Shown: piece after piece, positions 46,824 to 56,107 of the stretch | How positions within the stretch are numbered: the stretch's first letter is position 1 | How the letters are laid out: each line of letters starts with the position of its first letter | Origin: Bacteroides fluxus YIT 12057 | GTDB lineage: Bacteria > Bacteroidota > Bacteroidia > Bacteroidales > Bacteroidaceae | Assembly (NCBI RefSeq): GCF_000195635.1 | Contig: NZ_GL882630.1 | Span: 1-64,000 of the forward strand | Reading direction: 5' to 3' | DNA length: 64,000 bases | Notes under the pieces: model-generated | The model's database searches: none | What the model was told of the DNA's origin: nothing | The model's input: only the letters and a program-made list of their open reading frames with translations | Program-made: the position numbers and the translations under genes

Positions 46824-48662
46824 ATGAATGGATTTGCATTTTTAACACTCAAAAATGGGAAGAGAACAATACTTTTGTTCATGCTGCTATGGGCTTGTAG
46901 TATATGGGGGCAGCAAAAATGGTTACCGGAACATCCCCGCCTGTTGTTTACCGGAACTGAGACTTCCGAAGTGAAACGTCTTATCGAAACCGATGGACTG
47001 GCCGGTGAACTGGCTTCCTATCTGAGGCATCAGGCCGATTCTATCATGGAAGCGCCGCAATTGCCTTATAAGATGGATAAATATGGCGCTTTATTGTGGA
47101 CTTCGCGCGCATACGTCTATCGTCTGGGAACTTTGTCGTTGGCCTATCGGCTTTATGGCGACCGTAAATATCTGGATGCTGCCAATGAAACCTTGGTGTG
47201 GGTATGCAGCTTTCCCGACTGGCATCCGGCTCACTACTTGGATACCGCAGAGATGACTGCTGCCGTAGCTATCGCCTACGATTGGCTTTTTGCAGAACTT
47301 CCTCATGCCACCAAACAATTAATCAAGGCAAGTATCTATAAAAATGCCATCTACCGTGTGCTGCGTGAATACGAAAAGGGAGGTCCGGGAAGTTGGGCGA
47401 AGCGGGAAACGAATTGGAATGTAGTGTGCAACACCGGTATGGTGTTGGGTGCGCTCGCCGTGGCCGAGGATTATCCGCAGGAAACCGAAATGATCTTGGA
47501 GAATGCCGCCAAGTACATGCCCAACTGCCTGAAACTGTTTGCACCGGATGGTGTGTGCTACGAAGGACCGGCTTATTGGGGATATACCAACCGCTACCTG
47601 GCCATGTATTTGAAGGCAGTGACGGACAATGGTGGCGACAGGGGAAAGATTGCGGAGTTGCCGGGTATTTCCCGCACGGCACTTTACCAGATACGCACGC
47701 TTACACCGTCGGGGCATCCGTTCTACTTCGGAAACGCAGGCATCGGGCATGAGTCTTTCGGCGGTCCTGCCTACTTCCTCTATAGCAAAATGTTCCGTCA
47801 GCCCGAAGTGGCTGCATGGAACCGGAACGAAGTAGCCAAGACATTGCAGGGAGCCGAATTGTTCGACCAGCTATTCTTCCTTTCCCTGCCTTGGTTTGAT
47901 GACGCCTCTTCCAGAGGAGCGGATGCCGTGCCTGCCATGGAGGTATATCATAATAAGATCAATGACATAGTGGTGTTCAATGGGAACCGTAGCAAGAAAG
48001 GTGCTGTCTATTTGGTTGCCAAAGGCGGTTTGCCCAATCAGGCACACCAGCACATGGATTGCGGTACGTTTATTATAGAGAGCGACGGGGTGCTTTGGAC
48101 GGAAGACCTCGGAGCCGATGACTACGATTTACCCGGCTTCTGGGACGGAAAGCCCGGCGGACAGCGTTGGAAGTATTTCCGTAACAACAACTTCTCACAC
48201 AATGTCATCAACATAGACCACAGTTTGCAGTATGCTGCCGGACACGCCTTTGTCTGCGAGGAGCATCCTGAAGCCAGGCAACCTTTTGCCAGGCTGAATT
48301 TGTGTGAGGTTTACAAGGAGAAAGCGAAAAGTGCCTACCGCAAGTTTACGCTCTTGGATGACCGTACGATGGAAGTGGAAGATGAAGTGGAATTACTTGA
48401 TGCGCGTTCCAAGGTGTCGTGGGTGGCTGCCACCAAGGCCGATGTGGAGGTGAAAGGCAATAAAGCTCATTTGATGCGCGACGGCAAGCATTTTTATATG
48501 CAGATAATTGCTCCTGCCGGTGCTGTGTTCAAGACTTATCCTGCCAAAAATACGTATCAAGGAGAGAAACCTATTGAGGGCATCACGATGCTTGAGGCGG
48601 AGTGCTTGTTCAAAGGTACGGAGGGCAAGGTAACAGTGCGCATGAGCAGTAAGAAGTTATGA
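46824..48662 (+). CDS. Heparinase II/III family polysaccharide lyase-like protein
   Basis: This 612-residue secreted protein (signal peptide ending CSIWGQ) has the two-part form of this class: an (alpha/alpha) toroid (about 25-350, with KRETNWNVVCNTGMVLGALA and CYEGPAYWGYTNRYL) and a C-terminal beta-sandwich with the hallmark NQAHQHMDCGTFIIESDG, DLGADDY, RWKYFRNNNFSHNV. Lyases of this class cleave uronic-acid-containing polysaccharides by beta-elimination using a Tyr/His/Asn set, and these residues are present in the right motifs. The exact PL family cannot be called from sequence by eye. It opens the plus-strand arm of PUL 2 and would feed GH88. The TTG at 46812 is a less likely start. Confidence 0.82.
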   Translation: MNGFAFLTLKNGKRTILLFMLLWACSIWGQQKWLPEHPRLLFTGTETSEVKRLIETDGLAGELASYLRHQADSIMEAPQLPYKMDKYGALLWTSRAYVYRLGTLSLAYRLYGDRKYLDAANETLVWVCSFPDWHPAHYLDTAEMTAAVAIAYDWLFAELPHATKQLIKASIYKNAIYRVLREYEKGGPGSWAKRETNWNVVCNTGMVLGALAVAEDYPQETEMILENAAKYMPNCLKLFAPDGVCYEGPAYWGYTNRYLAMYLKAVTDNGGDRGKIAELPGISRTALYQIRTLTPSGHPFYFGNAGIGHESFGGPAYFLYSKMFRQPEVAAWNRNEVAKTLQGAELFDQLFFLSLPWFDDASSRGADAVPAMEVYHNKINDIVVFNGNRSKKGAVYLVAKGGLPNQAHQHMDCGTFIIESDGVLWTEDLGADDYDLPGFWDGKPGGQRWKYFRNNNFSHNVINIDHSLQYAAGHAFVCEEHPEARQPFARLNLCEVYKEKAKSAYRKFTLLDDRTMEVEDEVELLDARSKVSWVAATKADVEVKGNKAHLMRDGKHFYMQIIAPAGAVFKTYPAKNTYQGEKPIEGITMLEAECLFKGTEGKVTVRMSSKKL

Positions 48663-48715
48663 TTGTATGGTTGATGCCATGAAATATTAGTGTCTTTCAT
48701 GTAAAATATTCAAGT

Positions 48716-49984
48716 ATGGAAAAGATTTTCAATTTATTATTGTTCCTTTTGCTGTTCCAAGGAGTTCGGGCGCAAGATTACGATTTGTATCTCTGCATCG
48801 GTCAGTCCAATATGGCCGGGCGCGGGACTTTAACAGAAGAGACCTCTGGTGCTATCCCTGATGTGTACTTGTTCAACGACCGGAATGAGTTCGAAAAGGC
48901 AACAAATCCGCTTAACCGTTATTCAACCATCAGAAAGGAGCTGAAAATGCAGGGGGTAGGTCCCGCTTATAGCTTTGCCAAAACGATGGCAATCCAAACA
49001 GGACGTAAAATAGGGCTTGTAGTCAATGCACGTGGCGGCTCTTCTATTCAGTCGAATTTACCCGGTCTCTTCTTTGTTGCGGGGGAAATAGCGTCTTGGG
49101 CTCCCAACGGGCAAGCATCTGAAAACATTCGTGCTTTCAATGAAATGATTAGTCATATCAGTGACTTTATACCGAATACGGCTTGTGTTTCTTCCGAAGG
49201 ATTGATGCCCTTGATTGACTATTCAGATCCTCATTTCTGTACAGACAGTCAGATTGTTCTGGGAGAGCGGTATGCACAAAAAGTCCTGGAAAACACAAGT
49301 GGGTTGCGTGTGCTGTTCATAGGTGACTCTATTACGGATGGGAATTGGGGAAATGTATGTAGTCCGAAACCCTCATCTGAACGTAGCCTTGGAGATATGA
49401 ATCATATTTATGGAAGTGGTTATATGTATTTATGCGCCAGTTACTATCAAGGCAATTATCCGGAAAAAGAGTACGATTTTTTTAATCGGGGTATCAGTGG
49501 GAATACCCTGTTGGATCTGGAAAAAAGATGGAAGGAAGATGTCATTGAGATGAATCCGGATGTTCTTTCTGTTTTGATTGGTACGAATGATATACATCAT
49601 CACTTGAGAAGCGGAAATGGAAAAGCTTTTGATTTTGAGGTTTGGGAGAGGCGTTATCGTGCTTTGTTGGATTGCTCGTTGAAGGCTAATCCGAATTTGA
49701 AAATTATATTGGCGGCGCCTTTTGTAGCCAATACCGGTAATATGCGGAAAAGCAAAAACTTTGCGGAACGGGACAGTATGGTTCGTCGTTGCGCTGCGAT
49801 TGTAGAGCGGATTGCGCATGATTATCATGCCATATATCTTCCTTACAATACAATGTTTGATGAACTTTTGAAAACCTGTCCTACTTCCAAGGATACTTAT
49901 TGGATTTGGGATGGACTTCATCCAACGCCGGCAGGACATAGGCGCATGGCGGATATGTGGATAGAACGTGTGGGCTTATTGTAG
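48716..49984 (+). CDS. Chimeric esterase: shortened SASA domain fused to an SGNH/GDSL hydrolase
   Basis: This 422-residue secreted protein (signal peptide ending VRAQ) begins as a sialate O-acetylesterase-like (SASA) domain with Ser31 in LCIGQSNMAGRG. At about residue 115 it jumps from VVNARGGSSIQ straight to LFFVAGEIASW, the domain's late part, which ends with the catalytic His173 in DPHF. The middle of the SASA fold, including the usual WHQGE segment, is missing. A second complete GDSL domain follows (about 197-422: Ser205 in FIGDSITDG, LIGTND, WDGLHPTPAGH). The second domain should be active as a deacylase. Whether the shortened first domain folds is doubtful. It lies between the lyase-like and GH95-like genes. 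Confidence 0.8.
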   Translation: MEKIFNLLLFLLLFQGVRAQDYDLYLCIGQSNMAGRGTLTEETSGAIPDVYLFNDRNEFEKATNPLNRYSTIRKELKMQGVGPAYSFAKTMAIQTGRKIGLVVNARGGSSIQSNLPGLFFVAGEIASWAPNGQASENIRAFNEMISHISDFIPNTACVSSEGLMPLIDYSDPHFCTDSQIVLGERYAQKVLENTSGLRVLFIGDSITDGNWGNVCSPKPSSERSLGDMNHIYGSGYMYLCASYYQGNYPEKEYDFFNRGISGNTLLDLEKRWKEDVIEMNPDVLSVLIGTNDIHHHLRSGNGKAFDFEVWERRYRALLDCSLKANPNLKIILAAPFVANTGNMRKSKNFAERDSMVRRCAAIVERIAHDYHAIYLPYNTMFDELLKTCPTSKDTYWIWDGLHPTPAGHRRMADMWIERVGLL

Positions 49985-50029
49985 TGAATAAATAGTTTGT
50001 TCCTTTATTTTAATATCAATAAATAAAAC

Positions 50030-52288
50030 ATGAAAGATTCTTTATTTAAAATGAACAGTATGTGCCGGTTGATAATGCTTTTGTTAGTGTTGTCTCTGGT
50101 GGATGAAGCAAGCGGAAAGCAGGTGTTTAAGGAACATGGACTGCATTTTCTCCGGATACCTACACGTTGGGATGAGGCTATTCCGCTCGGCAACGGCATC
50201 TCGGGTACACTGATCTGGCAAAAAGACGGGAACTTGCGTCTGGCGCTTGATCGTGCCGATTTGTGGGACTTGCGTCCCGTGAAGGAGTTCAGCGGTTCCG
50301 ATTATAGCTATAAATTTGTCTGCGATGCGGTGGAGAAAGGGAATATACAGCCTGTATATGATATCATTGACGCACGTACAGGAAAAGACATTGCTCCGAC
50401 CAAGATTCCTGCAGGTGCCATTGAAATACCTGTCGCCAAGTTGGGTGAGGTGGAGAGTGTAGATTTGGATGTGCATACTGCCGTTTGCACGATTACTTGG
50501 AAGAACGGTGCTGTGGGGCGTTTTTTCAACAGCGCGGTTGATAAAAGGGGTTATTTTCACTTCTCCAATTTGCCTGATACCTTATCCGTCAACCTGCGGT
50601 CACCCGGATTCGAATTGGCGGAAGGGGAGAAGGAAAGCCGGAACTCCCTTTCCCGTTTGGGATATAAGAATGGAAAAATTGTGCGTGGGACGGGAGAAAT
50701 CAGCTATCGGCAGAAAGCTTATGGAAATGTCTCTTACGAGATTGCCTTACGGTGGAATACTCCGGATGCGCAGACTTTGGAGGGCAGTTACTGCCTGACC
50801 ACCACCGGTACCTGGTATAGTGAACCGGTATCTGCTGGAAAAATAATGCGGACAGGTGTGAAAGAATTCTCCACAGCCTATAAGGAACATGTGGCATGGT
50901 GGGAAGCGTATTGGAACCGCTGTGAGATTAGCCTGCCCGATTCGGTGCTGGAACGCCAATGGTATCTGGAAATGTATAAATTTGGTTCCTCTTCACGTAA
51001 GGATGCTCCTCCTATTTGCTTGCAGGCTGTATGGACTGCCGACAATGGGCAGACACCGCCTTGGCGTGGCGATTTTCATAATGACCTCAATACCCAACTG
51101 AGCTATTGGCCGGGGTATGCGTCCAATCATTTGGAGGAATCGGAAGTCTTTACAGACTGGCTTTGGAGAATAAAAGATAACAGTGAGGCGTTTACCCGCC
51201 GCTTCTTTGGAGTGGAAGGAATGAACGTGCCTTGCATTGCCACTCTTGAAGGGAGAAATATCGGTGGTTGGAACCAATATTCACACTCGCCCACGGCAGG
51301 AGGCTGGTTGGCGCACCATTTTTATCTGCAATGGAAGTATTCGGCGGACAATGTATTTCTGAAAGAGAGAGCTTATCCTTGGGTGAAAGAAGTGGCGCGT
51401 TATTTTGAAAATGTTTCAGTGAAGGGAAAAAATGGAAAACGCAAGTTGCCGCTGTCCAGTTCGCCGGAAATAAACGACAACCGCATAGATGCCTGGTTTA
51501 AGGAAACCACCAATTATGACCTTGCCTGTATTCTGTTTACTTATAAAGCCGCCGCTGAGATGGCTGAGAGTTTGGGCTTGTCCGATGAAGCGAAGCATTG
51601 GAACGGGCAGCGTTCTGAATGGCCCGATCTTGCGAGGGATGCCACAGGACTGACCATCGCTCCCGGTTATCCGCTGCGATATACCCATCGCCATTTGTCC
51701 AATATGTTGGCTATCCATCCTTTGGGCTTGTTGGATGTATCGCAAGGCAAGGAGGCGGAACATCTTATCAAACGTTCTATCCATCATTTTGAGGAAATGG
51801 GCACAGGAGGCTGGGTAGGATATACATATGCTTGGCTTGCCAATCTGCAGGCCAGGGTCTTTGACGGTGATGCGGCAGCCCGTTCACTGCATATTTTTGC
51901 CAAGGCATTTTGTTCGCCGAACAGCTTCCATTTGAACGGTGACCAGTTAAGGAAAGGATATTCCGGCTTTACATACCGGCCCTTTACGTTGGAAGGTAAC
52001 TTTGCTTGTGCCTCGGCAATTCAGGAGATGCTTTTGCAAAGTCATACCGGTACGATAAGGGTGTTTCCTGCCATTCCCGAATCTTGGCGAAATGCTTCCT
52101 TCCGTAATATGAGAGCCATGGGTGCTTTCATTGTCAGCGCGGATTACAAAGACGGTAAAGTGAACAGGATAGTTGTTCGCTCTGAAAAGGGAGGAAAGTT
52201 GCGAATCTTTAATCCGTTTACAAACAAGGTAGAGGAGAAAGAGATGGGAATCGGGCAGGTAATAGAAATGTTTCAATTTAATGAATAA
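50030..52288 (+). CDS. GH95-like enzyme (alpha-L-fucosidase/galactosidase superfamily)
   Basis: This 752-residue secreted protein resembles GH95: an N-terminal beta-domain (IPLGNGISGTLIW), a barrel with WRGDFHNDLNTQLSYW in place of the usual NxN region, the putative acid E480 in LSSSPEIND, and late motifs YTHRHLSNMLAIHPLG and LLQSHTGTIRVFPAIPESW. It is more distant from classic GH95 than the PUL 1 copy; the asparagine pair here is NDLN. Substrates in such branches include L-fucose, L-galactose or others, so specificity is open. It starts 45 bases after the chimeric esterase and 22 bases before the GH2-like gene. Confidence 0.75.
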   Translation: MKDSLFKMNSMCRLIMLLLVLSLVDEASGKQVFKEHGLHFLRIPTRWDEAIPLGNGISGTLIWQKDGNLRLALDRADLWDLRPVKEFSGSDYSYKFVCDAVEKGNIQPVYDIIDARTGKDIAPTKIPAGAIEIPVAKLGEVESVDLDVHTAVCTITWKNGAVGRFFNSAVDKRGYFHFSNLPDTLSVNLRSPGFELAEGEKESRNSLSRLGYKNGKIVRGTGEISYRQKAYGNVSYEIALRWNTPDAQTLEGSYCLTTTGTWYSEPVSAGKIMRTGVKEFSTAYKEHVAWWEAYWNRCEISLPDSVLERQWYLEMYKFGSSSRKDAPPICLQAVWTADNGQTPPWRGDFHNDLNTQLSYWPGYASNHLEESEVFTDWLWRIKDNSEAFTRRFFGVEGMNVPCIATLEGRNIGGWNQYSHSPTAGGWLAHHFYLQWKYSADNVFLKERAYPWVKEVARYFENVSVKGKNGKRKLPLSSSPEINDNRIDAWFKETTNYDLACILFTYKAAAEMAESLGLSDEAKHWNGQRSEWPDLARDATGLTIAPGYPLRYTHRHLSNMLAIHPLGLLDVSQGKEAEHLIKRSIHHFEEMGTGGWVGYTYAWLANLQARVFDGDAAARSLHIFAKAFCSPNSFHLNGDQLRKGYSGFTYRPFTLEGNFACASAIQEMLLQSHTGTIRVFPAIPESWRNASFRNMRAMGAFIVSADYKDGKVNRIVVRSEKGGKLRIFNPFTNKVEEKEMGIGQVIEMFQFNE

Positions 52289-52310
52289 TGAATATTTATA
52301 TATATAAAGT

Positions 52311-55229
52311 ATGAAAAGAATAGCTTATATAATTGCATTGTTAGTGTTTTTTGCGTTGTATGTAAAGGCGCAAAATAGTACAGTTTTTGAGATGCGATAT
52401 TTTACTTCTGATGTGAAAGCAAATGGTGATACTGATTTTCATGGTGAAACAGAGTGGATGAATATAGATCAACGTATTGATTTTTTAGATAAGTATGCCG
52501 CTTATTCCTCCAATTTTTGGGGAAATAAGCAGTTGGATAAACCGCTGTTGGCTATCAAAAAAGCAGAGGAGGTATTACAGAAAATAAAACCGCAGCCATT
52601 GACAAATATTCGGCGTACACTACGTTTAGTAGATTGGCGAGCATATGGGTATAGACCGGGGCAATTGAAAGACAAGACGAAACAGTGGGCTTTGTGGACT
52701 AATACTCCCGGTACTTCGATTGTTGACGGTAATCTTAAATTGAAAAATTGTATTGTGGAAAGGGGGATAGAAAAAATAGACTGGCGCTTTAAGTTCAGTA
52801 CTACTTTGAGTACATTGAGCCCGGACTTTGCATTGGCTTTTAAAAAAGGAAATCAAACTTTATTATCAATCGAATTGGGAGCCGGTGAAATAGTGGCGCG
52901 ATCTGGTCAATATAAAAAATATGGTAAGGTTGGAGATAGTTCGAAAGTAGGGTTGCAAGTATATGGCGATCTGTCCAATCATCGTTTTTTTGTGACTATT
53001 GACGGGCAGCCGACCATTGAATGCCCTACAGACGATACGTTGGAACATGAAATAGATGGTATTAGACTTTCATCCCGTCAAGGTGAAACCTCTGTTGATG
53101 ATATTCTATTATTTAACTTTGTACAAGACAGTACTAACCAGCATACGCCTTTTTATACAGCACTTCTTTTGGATGAGGATTTTGAAGAGATATTGCCTAT
53201 AGATGGTTGGCAGGATTTAGTGTATGATGATAGCCGTTGGCAAACCGTTAAACTTCCGTCTGTACATGGAGGAATTAGAGAAAAAGAAGAAAGTTATTAT
53301 TTAAGAAAGAAAGTATATGTGGAGGATTTTGGGCGAGCTATCTTGAAATTGGAAACCTTGGATCCCGGAGGGGAAGTGTGGGTAAATGAACAGCCGGTAG
53401 CTGTGATAAACAACCGGCATCCTTATGATTTGGATGTAACCGAATATTTAAGACCAAACTGCGAGAATATAATAGCTGTCCGTGTAAAACCGTATAAAGC
53501 CGGGCACTCAATGTTACATACTCCTTCGGATCCTTATATCGGATGGCAATTGGGACGTACGGAATTGATATTGACCGATCGTTGCATGATAAAAAATGTA
53601 TTTGTACATACGGCTTCCATTGATGAAAAACGTGCATTGCAGGTTAATCGGATAGTGCTTCAGTACCCGGGGGTGTATAGCTGTAAAGGAAAGGTGGAAG
53701 TTAATTATTATCCTTGGTATCCTGTGGAGGGGCAGAAAGTTGTGTCTATAGAAAAGGAGGTTGAAATCCGTTCTGCCATTGATAATATGGTGGTTGTGAA
53801 TTTGCCGATAGAACAACCTGAACTATGGCAGACCGGAGCCCCTAATTTGTACAAGGTAGAAGTCATTCTGCGAAATGAACAAGGAGAAGCCATTGATGAT
53901 TATGTATTGACTACCGGCATCAGAACTATTGAGCAAAAAAACGGGAATTTATATGTCAATAATAAAGCTGAGATGTTGAACGGTGCGCAGATTCTGGGAT
54001 ATAGATATCCGATAGAGACCGTTGCCAAAACTAATCGTTGTGTACCGGACGAAACGGTAGTAAGGGATTTACTGATGATAAAGGAGATGAATGGTAATAT
54101 GTTGCGTATCCATGTGCATGCCGAAAAGGATACGATAGATGGTATAAATGATCCACGCTATGCAGAATTTGCAGATCAGCTCGGAGTATATTTATTGTGG
54201 CAGACTGCCGGATGGATTCGGGAAGGAGAAGCTTGGAACGTGGACTTTGAAGGTTACCCAAAATTTGTGAAGCAGGTTTACAACCATCCGTCTATAGTAA
54301 TGTGGGAGGCAAGTAATCATCCTAACCGTTTTAAAAAACACGATATTTCTGATTCCAATGATTATATGGAACGCATCTTTCATACGATTAGCAGTGCTGA
54401 CACCAGTCGGTTGATTTCGCCAACTTCGTTTTGGCAGCATACGCATTATGGTAATTATGAGGGGACTAAAGATTACAAAGGTAATCCAATGAGTCCTACT
54501 CCTGTATTGATGGAAAGACTAATGACTCGTGGAAGCCAAGATGCTTATAGTGGGTATGGAGCTGATTGGTCGTATTTGCGGAAAGCTCCGCATAGTTGGG
54601 CGGCTTCCTGTTTGGCTGCCAACGACAAGTGCTATTTTAACTTTGAGCACGAAGAGTCTGCTGCACAACCTAATTGGGAACTGGTGAAAAAGGAGCCATG
54701 GTATAAGGTACAATCTTATGAGTGGGGGTATGAAGAGGGTAGTATAGGCCGTAAGCTTAATGTGGAAGAATGGCGTATCAGTCAGGCATTTCAAGCTTTC
54801 TCTGCATGGGAGTCCATGAAAAAACAAACCTTGTTGGGATATGATGGCTTTTCATGGTGTAGCTTGGAGTCGGGAGCCAATATGTTTACATATCAGAAGC
54901 CTTTGGTAGATGCGGTAGGAGTGCCTAAACTGGCTTTCTATGCCAATAAACAAGTATTTAATAGGATTTGGGCAGCCAGTGATAATGTAGATGTGGTTTA
55001 TGGACCGGCTGACTTGATTACTCCTGTTATCTTTAATCTGGGTGATGAGCGTATTGTGGATCTGACTATTGAATTGAAAAATGATAAAGGAAAGACTGTA
55101 GAGCGTAAAAAAATAAAGAATATTCAAGTTGATAAAGGCAGGAGTGTGACTAAACTGGATTGTTTCCAATTTAAGCCGAAGGAAGACGGATGTTATTTTA
55201 TTGTTTATACGATTACAGATGAATATTAA
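52311..55229 (+). CDS. GH2-like protein with altered acid/base motif
   Basis: This 972-residue secreted protein has a long N-terminal region (about 20-275) containing a concanavalin-like beta-sandwich (VDGNLKLKNCIVERG to VDDILLFNF), then GH2 jelly-roll (about 280-420), Ig-like and barrel domains (from about 545). In normal GH2 enzymes the acid/base lies in WSxGNE. Here the stretch reads YNHPSIVMWEASNHPNRF: His670 stands where Glu is expected, while Glu666 is new. The region of the nucleophile reads NFEHEESAAQPNW. A subgroup of Bacteroides GH2 enzymes may use this layout, but it cannot be verified here. The gene is visibly richer in A/T than its neighbours. Substrate unknown. Confidence 0.72.
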   Translation: MKRIAYIIALLVFFALYVKAQNSTVFEMRYFTSDVKANGDTDFHGETEWMNIDQRIDFLDKYAAYSSNFWGNKQLDKPLLAIKKAEEVLQKIKPQPLTNIRRTLRLVDWRAYGYRPGQLKDKTKQWALWTNTPGTSIVDGNLKLKNCIVERGIEKIDWRFKFSTTLSTLSPDFALAFKKGNQTLLSIELGAGEIVARSGQYKKYGKVGDSSKVGLQVYGDLSNHRFFVTIDGQPTIECPTDDTLEHEIDGIRLSSRQGETSVDDILLFNFVQDSTNQHTPFYTALLLDEDFEEILPIDGWQDLVYDDSRWQTVKLPSVHGGIREKEESYYLRKKVYVEDFGRAILKLETLDPGGEVWVNEQPVAVINNRHPYDLDVTEYLRPNCENIIAVRVKPYKAGHSMLHTPSDPYIGWQLGRTELILTDRCMIKNVFVHTASIDEKRALQVNRIVLQYPGVYSCKGKVEVNYYPWYPVEGQKVVSIEKEVEIRSAIDNMVVVNLPIEQPELWQTGAPNLYKVEVILRNEQGEAIDDYVLTTGIRTIEQKNGNLYVNNKAEMLNGAQILGYRYPIETVAKTNRCVPDETVVRDLLMIKEMNGNMLRIHVHAEKDTIDGINDPRYAEFADQLGVYLLWQTAGWIREGEAWNVDFEGYPKFVKQVYNHPSIVMWEASNHPNRFKKHDISDSNDYMERIFHTISSADTSRLISPTSFWQHTHYGNYEGTKDYKGNPMSPTPVLMERLMTRGSQDAYSGYGADWSYLRKAPHSWAASCLAANDKCYFNFEHEESAAQPNWELVKKEPWYKVQSYEWGYEEGSIGRKLNVEEWRISQAFQAFSAWESMKKQTLLGYDGFSWCSLESGANMFTYQKPLVDAVGVPKLAFYANKQVFNRIWAASDNVDVVYGPADLITPVIFNLGDERIVDLTIELKNDKGKTVERKKIKNIQVDKGRSVTKLDCFQFKPKEDGCYFIVYTITDEY

Positions 55230-55859
55230 GAATATAACGATAGAGGTGTTAATTTTATAGTGCTCAATTATAACATTTAAACGACTACCACTATGTTCTC
55301 AGAGGCTAAAGTTACAGAGATGTATTGTGTGGCAGACGATTTTTGTTGACAAACCCAACCGGATGAGTGACGCGGATATATGTGTCAATATATGTTGTCC
55401 GACGTCCGGAATATATTGGTGAAACTCGCAAAAGGATAGGCAGGAATGCGCGTTTGCCTTGTCTGTTTTATCATTTGCCTTTAGGTAAAACTTCGTACCA
55501 CGTATCTGGGCTCTCCGGCATAGGCACGTGGGCTCTCCGGTTTACGTACGTGTGCCGGAGAGCCCAGATACGTGGGATAAAGTTTTGTATTAGGTATCAA
55601 GGTATTATGCATAAGGCTTTCCAGTATTCAGTATTAGGCAGAGGGATAAAACTGGTGATATCCCGATAGCCATGGTTGAGTTTCGCTTGAAATTGACGCT
55701 AATAAATATAACTTCGATGTACTTGCAGGGTGGGCGTGTGAGTTGTTGTAAGATGTTGATAAATAATAATTTATTCTTTATTATTTAGTAAGAGACGGAA
55801 TTCATGGTAGTCAGCTCCTTACTTTGTTGACTTACAAACTATAGGTCAGCAAAGAAATA
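55230..55859. other. Long intergenic region, no supported gene
   Basis: Between the GH2-like gene and the decayed gene there is no frame with coding character on either strand. The open frame at 55367-55669 (+) runs through the palindrome and lacks a convincing start. The region holds only the large palindrome at 55487-55586. Confidence 0.6.
55487..55586. repeat. Large palindrome with three copies of an 11-bp core
   Basis: A perfect 23-bp inverted repeat (55498-55520 with 55553-55575) is extended by a 7-bp outer arm, AAAACTT (55487-55493) with AAGTTTT (55580-55586). The core GGGCTCTCCGG occurs at 55508-55518, again at 55530-55540 in the loop, and inverted at 55555-55565, so two alternative hairpins can form. 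It is the longest cruciform-capable structure in the window and sits beside a decayed gene. Confidence 0.9.
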
Positions 55860-56107
55860 TCATTCAATAAATTTGAAATTATTACCTTTTTTATCAGGGG
55901 ATAATGGCAATTTCATCTTTTCATTTTTAACTGTAAGCAACAGTAAGGGGCTATCTGACTTTTCGAACACCCTCGTGCTGTAATTATAGGGGTAATTCTT
56001 GAATATTGCCGTAACATCCCTTTCCCGGCACATAGTTCGGCTGCATCAGTTTCCCTGCATTTTCAAGTGTTTTCTCTTCCTGTTGTTTGCCGGAGTTACT
56101 CTTAGGG
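55860..56107 (-). pseudogene. Decayed 3' end of an unidentified gene
   Basis: On the minus strand, directly after the GH110 stop, two overlapping open frames read like one protein broken by a frameshift near 55980-55990. The first part reads NSGKQQEEKTLENAGKLMQP and on to NIQELPL then stop. The second reads YNYSTRVFEKSDSPLLLL, then TVKNEKMKLPLSPDKKG, and ends FKFIE with TGA at 55860-55862. Both parts are rich in the codons and residues of secreted Bacteroides proteins. I cannot name the family. There is no start codon or 5' part, so it is the tail of a lost gene. Confidence 0.55.

Noticed and set aside
55367-55669. 100-codon plus-strand frame through the large palindrome
   Set aside because: Composition follows the palindrome, there is no promoter or ribosome site, and the product has no recognisable features.
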